From Elysia crispata (Eukaryota > Mollusca > Gastropoda > Plakobranchidae), in assembly GCA_033675545.1 (NCBI GenBank), contig JAWDGP010000883.1, positions 486,501-550,500 on the forward strand: 64,000 bases of DNA. The letters run 5' to 3'. Positions 11,172 through 64,000 of the stretch are shown here, in pieces. Within the stretch, counting starts at the first letter, position 1; each line of letters opens with the position of its first letter. Made by a program: the position numbers and the translations under genes. The notes under the pieces are model-generated. The model was given only the letters and a program-made list of their open reading frames with translations. It had not been told where the DNA came from and searched no databases.

Positions 11172-13314
11172 TGATTGTGTACAAATGTCGCATCAATTGT
11201 CCTTGATAGAAAATAAAGCTGAACTGCATGCAGCTCCAAGTCTTATCCTGGTCAGAGCTGCAGCCAAGATGATAAGAGATAGATGCTGTATCATGAAGTC
11301 TTCATAATTGCAAAACGAGATAGAAAATCAAACAATAATTGAGAAAGTGGAAATAATATGAAAATTCTTTTATGTTCTTATTGATTGATAAATGCCTTCA
11401 GCTTGTAATATGCAACTGATTTTGTCTGATCCCAAAGCTTATTGTTTCAAGATGTAATGAACTGTATGGCCTAGCCACTGATTTTTTTCTTGGTAATATG
11501 GTTGGCTTGCTGCCACTATAACCAGAATGTTATTTATTTTCTTTAAGTGCTTTTACATGAAAAATGAGACACAGACAGACAGAACAATTGAGAAGAGTTG
11601 ATACAGGTGTGAGACATGAAATCTGTTGGCAGGAAGAAAATTTGTGCCTCCCAAAAGGTCTCGGGCTATCTGTTACCGTTTTTTTTTTTAATTCAATTTC
11701 ACAATTTATGAGGTAGACACTGAAAACCTTCACTCAGAACCAGGAGTTTGAAATGGAAATTTTACAAATACCAAATGAGAAATGTGTTAAAGACCCGACT
11801 ATTAAAGTAATAATGAGATGGGGTGGCAAAAAACTTCACTTTGTTTATGTAAATATTTTTCCTTTACTAACGGGAGCCGGAGCACTGTGTGTGTATATGA
11901 GCAACTGAGAAACTAGAACAGTTTTTTTTCAGAATTTTTTAAAAGAACACTTTTTGAAATAATAGAAAAATATTTTCTTCTTATTTTCTCATTTCAAGAA
12001 ACCTATGTTTTTTGTATCAAGAGTTTTTGAATATTCCATTTTTTTTTGTCTTTCAGCATGTGCTCATGATATTAAAGTAATTTTTATCTTCTCATGTTGG
12101 AGAAGTTATATGTGCGCAACACAAAAAAAAAGGTTCACTAAATGCATTTCATTAAAGAACAATATGCACTCCAGTTTAAGTATTCATCACTTGATGTATC
12201 CCAAACCAGAAATGTTGATTGTTGATCAGGGTAGAGATCTAATATGGAACATACGTGTTGATTATTGCCGAGGGTAAACATCTCTCACTAGACATAAATG
12301 AGATTCTAAATTAGGATAGAGATTTATAACTGGATAGAAATTTTTTTTTTATTTAGTTGATAGAGGCTATGCCAGTATTTGAGTAAGAATAAATATTAAA
12401 TTGTGAACTGTTGAGGAATTTGAGGTGATCAGGCCCAGAAACCATGTCGAAATATTATTGCATAACGATGTATCAGTTTTGTTAATTTTTTGCATTGAAA
12501 TGATTCATTTTGCAGTTTTAATATTGCAAGGTCATTATCTACTGAAGGTAAAATTTTTAACTGGGCATAGGTTTAGTATTTAGGTAAAAAATGTGAGCAC
12601 AACATATCCAGCTGTTTAACTTCACAATTCTGTTGTTTACTTGCCAAACAATTGTGAATCAAATTATTGCTTTAATATTGTCTGTGTGTGTGAGAAATGA
12701 CGAGCATGGTAGTCTGATAGTAACATCATATCCTGCAAGCCAATCAAAATAATCTGTAGTAACTGTATAAACTTCATGCAATATGTGAGTTTGAATCATC
12801 TGATGTGATTTGAAACCCTTGTATCTTCCACTCTTCTCCCCCTCCTTTCCTTCCCCGTTGAACCAAAAAACCCATAGTTTAAAACTGTTCGTAGTGTAAC
12901 TGTAAGCATTTAATTGTAGTAGAAAGAAGGAGAGGAGGAGGGAGCAGGGGAGAGGAAAGAAATGGTTCTAGTGAATGAATTTTGGAGAAGCTATATATGT
13001 GTCCCTTTCTTAATGTAAATATTTCCAGATTCTTGGTCTGATCTTTATGCAGATGTTTGAGAAATGTGGAAGATTCCTTGCGTTCCAGGTGTGACCAGCT
13101 GGTTCAAAAGCAGAACAAACCCTTTGTCTTCCACTGCCATCGTAGCTTCCTATGTCATAGCTCAGACATCCTGTACACTTAAAAAGTCTTCTTTCTGTAT
13201 TTTGGTTGTATGGCGGAACCTTTAACTAAAATTGACCAATTGGATTGCCCACGAGATAACATGTAGAATCTAACTGAAACTAATGTTCAAACAGACCTAA
13301 ATCTAGACTGAACC
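11172..13314. other. Intergenic, no feature found
   Basis: AT-rich sequence without supported coding exons. The frame at 12005-12277 is Phe/Ser-rich with no family resemblance. Confidence 0.5.
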
Positions 13315-13440
13315 TCAATGTCGCAAGTTCTTCCTTAACTTGGGCTAACCTTTAATATTGCAAGTTCTTCCTAAACTTAGGCTAACCTTTAATGTTGCAA
13401 GTTCTTCCTAACCTAGGCTAATCTTCAATTTTGCAGATTA
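13315..13440. repeat. Short tandem repeat, about 50-bp unit, three copies
   Basis: GCAAGTTCTTCCTAA-type blocks followed by CTTAGGCTAACCTTTAAT recur three times with small indels. Confidence 0.8.
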
Positions 13441-14681
13441 AAGAGTTAGATGGACTTTTTAAAGTTTATTTTGTAATGGTTGTATGCAGACTGGTGATAA
13501 GGATTACACCCAAATGTTTTCAAAATTATGTGGATACGTTTTAAACACATGTCATAGCTCTATGAAAGCAGAGTATTCAGAATATCTTATCCGACACTTC
13601 CATCATTGAAAGATTTTATTTTACATTGTATCTCAAATGAATCAAGATCATTTTGCCATGATGTTGTGCCAAATTGGCCCGACCAAGTTTATCTTTGTTT
13701 TTTCATTTACCTCATTTCTTAAACGTGCAAAAAATTTCAGTATTCCACTATCTTAGAGCTGTGCTCAGATCCACTCAGTATCAAAATATTTCAAACACAG
13801 CCATTTTTTTTTCAGCCAGAATGCTTCAATGATTGTTTAACATTTTTTTCTAATAACTTTTAACTGATGGTGAAGGATGTCTACACAGAAGACAAGTTAT
13901 TGATCATTCATCTCTACCGACTGTTTTGTAAAATAAAAACAAGGAGAAGAATTTTTATTTTGCCTTCAACTTTGATCATGGTTTATATTGTATCATGTAC
14001 CCTGGTCTGTGACTTTTGAAATTCATTTAGTGGAAAAAAACAACAAACAAACAAACAAACCTGATTGTGATAGTACTGATATCTACTGAAATGGAGGGTG
14101 GAGTGCAACTGACATATTTCTGTAGTATAAAAATCCAGATATTCTTTTAAAGTATCAAAAAAATTCTCTCTCAGACTTTTCTTTCTTGTCAGTCTATGGC
14201 TTTTATTCTTTCTTTCTCTTTTTGTTGTTTTTCTTTATCTCTCTTCCGCCCTATTCTCTTGCTCTCTATCCTCTTTGACTCTTTCTTTTTCTTCTCAATC
14301 TCTCTCTTTTTATTTTCTCACTTGCTCTTAATCTCACTCCTCTGTTTGCTTCTTGTATACACATATCTTTCTCTTATCATTCTCACTCTTTTTTTTATAT
14401 CCCTGTTCTGTTTCTCTCCTCTCAACTCTCTTTCTTCTCCACTCTTCCTTCGTTCCCAACCACACAACCGAAACTCAAACTGTAGTAAGGCCTCAGGAAG
14501 GGTGTAATAATAATACACATTTTACCGTGTTGTGCAAATTGTAGGATAGTGGCACAGCTTTGATCTTCGACTCGCTGACCATCAACTTTAAAGCAAGGCA
14601 GATTGGGTGAAAATGTTCCTTCTTGACTACACACTCCAAAACTTGATCAAATCAAGACATGAAAAAAAGAGAGACATATTC
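13441..14681. other. Intergenic with a long pyrimidine-rich tract
   Basis: From about 14166 to 14460 the + strand is strongly C/T-rich with many CTCTTT-like words, which creates a spurious Ser/Leu/Phe frame. No gene is supported. Confidence 0.6.
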
Positions 14682-15118
14682 TGTACAGTAGCCAAGCTAG
14701 CAATCCTGTTATGGTTCACAATAGTGTACAGGAACCAAGCAAGTGATCCTGTTATGGTTCACAATAGTGTACAGGAACCAAGCTAGCGATCCTGTTATGG
14801 TTCACAATAGTGTACAGGAACCAAGCAAGTGATCCTGTTATGGTTCACAAAAGTGTACAGTAACCAAGCTAGTGATCCTATTTTGACACACTTAATACTT
14901 TACAGTAACTTAGCTAATGATCGTGTTATAGTACACAAAAGTACAATAACCAAGCTAGTGATCCTGTTATGGTTCACAATAGTGTACAATAACCAAGCTA
15001 GTGATCCTATTTTGACACCTACAATAGTATACAGTGTCTAAGCTAGTGATCCTATTTTGATCCAGGCAATACTGTACTTCACCAAACTAGTGAACCTGTT
15101 AAATTTATTCAATAACCA
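14682..15118. repeat. 43-bp minisatellite, about ten copies
   Basis: The unit contains CCAAGCTAGTGATCCTGTTA and TGGTTCACAATAGTGTACAG. Left copies are nearly identical; right copies decay (TTTTGACAC variants). Confidence 0.9.
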
Positions 15119-16817
15119 AAGTACGGAGCTATGACGCTCTAGTGCGGCTTGCTGACTTTTATAGTGAATCTAGTAGAAAGAAATTTTTTTTTGTCTTTAT
15201 GTCAACCTCCAGGTTAAGATTGGTCTGACATAAAAACATGTTAGTCATACAACACACGATTGGAAAAACTGACATCAGATCAAAACACGCAACTTAAAAT
15301 CGACAAACTGTTACTGCCGATTGAAGAAGTAGCTCAGAAACTGAGTTTTATTGCTGTTCAGAAAAAAGTGAATACACAAAACATGTCTTGAAATCATCAA
15401 TAATTATTCATATGAGTAAATCAGTTATCTTTGTCAAATGTGTCACAAAAGGTTTCCAATTTCAGACCAGAATACACGTGTAAAATTTTCCAAAATTTAA
15501 ACTATTTTGTTTCAACAGCAACAGCCAATGTCGGTAAAATCTCTTTCAAAATATGTGAAGCTTTGTTTGGAGAAAATTACGAACAACTCAACTTCCCCTT
15601 CCCTTCTGACAACCCTCTTAACAGCTTTGGGCAGAATTGATCTAGCATTCGTAACTATGACATTAGAAAAATATCAAAATTATGAGTGAAGATAAATCAC
15701 ATTCCACAGCAGGCAGGAGCAAACCAAACTTAAACAACATTTTGTCTCATGACTGGATAGATCCATAATAATCATCAGTAAGTTCAGCACACTCTGCAAT
15801 ACTGCTCTAAAAACGGAGTGACAAGGATGGTTATGAGGGATGGCCAGGTTGTCCATCACAGAACAATAGAGAATGTCAGCCTTCATATTTTCTGCACATT
15901 GTATTCCACTGAAAACGAACGTCATCTTCCATAGATGGTGCACAGAATGACGTTTCAAGGAATAGGAAAGTACTTCATCCTTCACAGATCGGGCAACATT
16001 GATATCAAACGAAACAAGCAGACGAAGAATGAGACCGTTGGATTCCCCTGCCCCCCCCCCCCCCTCTTTTTTTAAGAGGATTTGTCCTTGGATGTTGTAG
16101 ATGTGACATCAACTTTAATCTGAAAAGGTTAAATGTTATATTATTTCTGAAACATAACACCACTTTATTTTTTCAATTTATTTTGTTCAACAAATCAAAA
16201 AATCAAATGGAGGTAACTCTTTGTGAGGCGGCCTGCAATTTTTAGGCTCAATGACTAGTTTGGATTAATTGTGATTTCCATATTTTTTAAAAGCCCAACC
16301 AATTCAATGCATAAAACAGTTGAAATTTTTAGAAAATATTAGTATTTGGCTGAAATATGATCCAAAACTTGACACAAGGCTGGGGTATGAAAACTGAGAA
16401 AAACATTTTTAAACTTAGGTTGGACTTTGACACTTTTTGAGAAGATAACAAAATGGTCGATAGTTCATAAAAAGCTAAAAAGTGGGAAACCTTGAAAATT
16501 GATTTTTTTATGTTTGAAGCCCAATAGCTCAAAACAATAATTTCCGACATCAGCCTGAAAATCCCAGGCCACCTCACCTTTAGAAAAGACTTTGTGACTA
16601 CCGGTAAAAAAGATCTGGGCCCATACAGAGGTCACTTAGGTACAACCAATGCTATGGTTGTATAGTATATAAGTATATAGACAGAAGAACTAGAATGCTC
16701 AGCGTCAATATAACTTAAAACTTATGTACTAAATAGATCTCTTTTAAAAAAAGTGCACAAGGCAGACTTGTGAGGCAGGGCACCTGCTGACATAGAAAGG
16801 ACATAATAGGTAATGTG
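15119..16817. other. Intergenic, no supported gene
   Basis: It holds a C homopolymer at about 16051-16064. A 101-codon frame on the - strand at 15680-15985 matches nothing I recognise and has no splice context, so I do not call it. Confidence 0.5.
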
Positions 16818-17755
16818 TAGCAAATGATGACAGAATCATGATTTACCTATCAAACGATGACAGAATTAAAGAATGTGGTTTACATGGTGTATCTAGCAAA
16901 TTATGATAAAGTAAGAGAATGCGATATGCATGGCGTAACAAGTTCATGATGACAGAATAAGAAAATGAGATTTACATAGCGTAACAAGCTAATGATGACA
17001 GAATGAGAGAATGTGCTATACATGGTGTATATAGCAAAGGATGACAGAATGAGACAATGCGATATATATCGCTTACTGTATCTAGCAAATGACAGAATGA
17101 GAGAATGTGATATATAAATGGCTTAACTAGCAAATTAATGATGACAGATGAGAGGATGCAATATATATGGCGTATCTAGCAAATGATGACAGAATGAGAG
17201 AATGTGATATATAAATGGCTTAACTAGCAAATTAATGATGACAGAATGAGAGAATGCGATATACATGTAGTATCTAGCAAATGATGACAAAATGAGAGAT
17301 CGCGATATATATATATATATATATATAATTATATATATATGGGGTACCTAGCAAATGATGAAAGAATGCGAGAATGTAATATATATGGCATATCTAGCAA
17401 ATGATGACAGAATGAGAGAATGCCAAATACATGACATATCTAGCGAATGATGCAATATGCAATATAAATGGCGTATCTAGTGAATGACAACAGAATGAGA
17501 GAATGCAATATACATGGCATATCTAACAAATGATGAAAGAATGAGAGAATGTGATAAATGTGGCACATCTAGCAAATGATGACAGAATGAGAAAATGTGA
17601 TATGCATGGCGTATATAGCTAATGATGAAAGAATGAGAGAATGCTGTATACATGATGTATCTAGTGAATGATGACAGAATGAGAGAATGTGATGATGTAT
17701 CTAGCGATGACAGATCACAATATACATGGCGTATCTAACGAATGATGATAGATTT
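16818..17755. repeat. 46-bp minisatellite, about 20 diverged copies
   Basis: The unit core is AATGATGACAGAATGAGAGA followed by ATG-GATATACATGGCGTATC. Copies vary by point changes and indels, and one carries an AT-dinucleotide expansion at about 17307-17340. Confidence 0.9.
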
Positions 17756-20031
17756 GGAAATAAATGTATAGCCACATACAAAATATATCACAGATGACAA
17801 ATAGATGTTGTAAACTTCTTACAAACAGTGCCTTAATTATGTAAAAAATTTTGGTTGATGCTTACAAATCTAACATCCGTTCATGAGTCAGATTCAAAAT
17901 ATATTAAAAAACTAGCGTTCAAGGTATAATTTATCACCCGAGGAAAAACAGTGGAATAAGAATGACAAAGTTAGACACCTAAAACTAGTCAAAAGTGTTT
18001 GTTTTCATATGGCTTGGACTGCAATATATAAAATGATTTACAATTATAGTATATTTTTACAGTTTAGTTTGTAAGAAACTTTCCTCCTAGTGAAACAAAC
18101 ATGTTGAATTACTTTTTCAGTTTTCATTCATCTCTAGGGAAGTTTATCCAACTGGAAGCTTTTGATTGCTAAACAAAATACGTTCAAATCTACACCATCT
18201 TTATGTCTGTGTCAATCCCATAGACAAGTGTCTCAAGTAGACGCAGGGATTCAATCAGGAAAACTATCCTTGGCAAATACAAAAAATGCATGGATATGAA
18301 AAAAATCTTAAGCCATTACCACAACACACAGCTCATCAGATCCTAGGGATGTAGATCATTTGAAATCAGTGGTAATAAGCAAGTCTAAAATGAAGACAAA
18401 AAAAAAACAATTTCCACATTGAAAAGTTTCAGGCAAAACAAATCAAATGTTGCAATGAAAGGCAATGTCAATTTTTTTTACATTAAACAAAAGTTCATTC
18501 ATGGTAAGTTGTTATTATATATCAAACTTCAAAACAAACACATAACAGTAAGCTGTTTAGATAATAATAATTTTGATATGCACTTTAAAAAAAAAGAGAA
18601 AAAAATTTAAAAGCATTATTATAAAACCAAGATTTTTGAAGTTTGAAAATGATATGCAAATATATTATCAAGGTGTTTAACATCTTTTGATAAAGAAAAT
18701 TTCTCACATTAAGTTGATCCCTGCAGCAGCAAACAACTTTCAACACTCGAGGTGAACGCTGTGCATGCCGTCAACCGTGGAGTCGAACAACAATCAGTCT
18801 ACATCCAAGCTCCTACAAACAGTGAGCTGTCAATATCTCACGAGAGTTTCATACATCATGAGACAAGAGTTTTAAAAAAATACATATCATATTATTCTCT
18901 TAAAATATGTGTCAAACTGGAGGGTTATCTAAGCTTGTATGAAATTGGAGGGTTATTCTCTTTACACTGATGGAAATTAGTGTGGAAAGTGTTCATAAAA
19001 CAGATGGGTAATTCTCTTCAACTCCTGGAAATGGCTTGAAAATTTGAAAATCTGAGTGAAACAATTGAGTCATTCTTGATAAGTCTGTTTCTATACTCCT
19101 AGTAGCTTCATTTTCTGTCAGTTACTCTACATGAAAGTGAGTTATTCTCTGGCATTGGGACTTTGAAGGTCTGAATAAACGTGGTTTATTCTTTGGTAGA
19201 AATTGGGAGTTATTGTCTCAAATTCTGTTTCAGTTAATACAAAAAGATTGGAATAAATAAATAAAAACAAAACAAAAACAAAGGCAGAAAGCTCATGTTA
19301 GAAGAAGGGTGAAGGAAAGTAAAATTAAAAAAAATATTGAAACTTGCACTTCTAATACTTAAAAACCAGAACTTCTGATACATGAAATTCAAAACTTTAG
19401 GTTTTCTTTGTTTTGTTAGAAGAGGCTTGATGGGCAGGGATACCAAGTTGGGATTGCTGTAACTTTATAACAAGCTTTTTGAACCAAAAGGTCAAGGCTG
19501 TACAATGCACCTTGTCACAGATTTCTCTCAGAGCCTATTTCAGAGAATTTCTGAAACAAGTGGGTGACACTTTGAAAGCTCACTTAATTCAGTGTGGTGA
19601 CACCCCTTAGTTTCTTAACCTCTAACATCTTGAATGTTCAAGATCAAGAAAGTTTCTAAAAATTTGTACAGCTGTGTAAATGGCAATAATGCTCCATCCA
19701 TTTCAAATCTCTTGCACAATGACAAGGAAAATATATCTACATAAAACAATATAGATGGTAATTAAAAAAAAAATAAGCACAATCACATTTGAAGAAAAAA
19801 ACTCTGAAAAGAAGGTAAAAAAATTTGTGTGGAAATACAATATCAAAGTAAAGTTTTCAAAAAAGTTGAAATCTTTGAATTAGGTCATACAGAAAAAAAA
19901 CACGGTTGATTCTCAAAATGATCATAATCTGTTCTTGGACTTTTTGATTTACGTTGGAGGGAGAAGAGCTGTCATCTGCTCCGGATGAGTTTGTTCCTGA
20001 CAACTTGGGTAGTCTGTGTAGAAAAGGGCTG
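17756..20031 (-). other. PCNX4: PCNX4 3' UTR and intergenic sequence
   Basis: Sequence downstream of the PCNX4 stop on the - strand. The nearest canonical AATAAA on that strand is the complement of TTTATT at 19185-19190. It lies in a small palindrome (AATAAAC GTG GTTTATT) that offers the hexamer on both strands. No other gene is visible. Confidence 0.45.

Positions 20032-64000
<43,969 letters not shown>

Noticed and set aside
14196-14507. Ser/Leu/Phe-rich frame as a membrane protein
   Set aside because: It follows from a C/T-rich tract; composition alone explains the hydrophobicity.
15680-15985. 101-codon - strand frame as a gene
   Set aside because: No recognisable domain, no splice or promoter context, and it sits in intergenic sequence.

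Overview
This is eukaryotic, AT-rich, repeat-laden nuclear DNA. The protein matches, the interrupted genes with GT-AG introns and the abundant AGATCTAG-type low-complexity sequence suggest a mollusc, most likely a gastropod. The species is an inference. Protein matches below come from recall of the families, not from a search.

Two host genes converge tail to tail. On the + strand, positions 1-7270 hold the last three coding exons of a polypeptide N-acetylgalactosaminyltransferase of the GALNT2 type; they encode the C-terminal ricin-B lectin domain. On the - strand, a complete pecanex-4 (PCNX4) coding region runs from an ATG at 62888 to a stop at 20032. I resolve it into 14 coding exons whose phases all join, giving 4302 nt (1433 residues) spread over 43 kb. 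The 12.8 kb between the two stop codons holds no gene I can support.

Layout: GALNT2 exons lie at 1152-1278, 6730-6849 and 7121-7270. The first of these introns is almost filled by a 5-kb array of 33-bp units. Because 33 is a multiple of 3, the array carries a spurious 1190-codon open frame. The intergenic region (7.3-20 kb) has arrays of 41, 64, ~50, 43 and 46 bp units. PCNX4 introns carry further arrays (80, 58, 43, 55, 32/34, 34, ~46-51 and 49 bp units). Tandem arrays make up roughly a quarter of the window.

Transposable elements are nested in the PCNX4 introns. At least eight copies, all in one orientation, belong to a hAT-like family with CAGAGGTGCC-type ends. One copy (51.9-53.9 kb) still holds a broken transposase N-terminus with a BED-like zinc finger. 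A 3.45-kb piggyBac element with a multiply frameshifted transposase sits at a TTAA inside another copy. There are also a Penelope-like fragment with a GIY-YIG endonuclease, the 3' tail of a non-LTR retrotransposon and a tRNA-derived SINE.

Two PCNX4 splice sites have been copied by short tandem duplications (exon 12 acceptor, exon 9 donor), leaving decoy sites in the introns. I found no convincing new gene system. The most interesting items are the long hendecad-like frame in the GALNT2 intron, the splice-site duplications, and the one-orientation hAT family with a possible internal progenitor.
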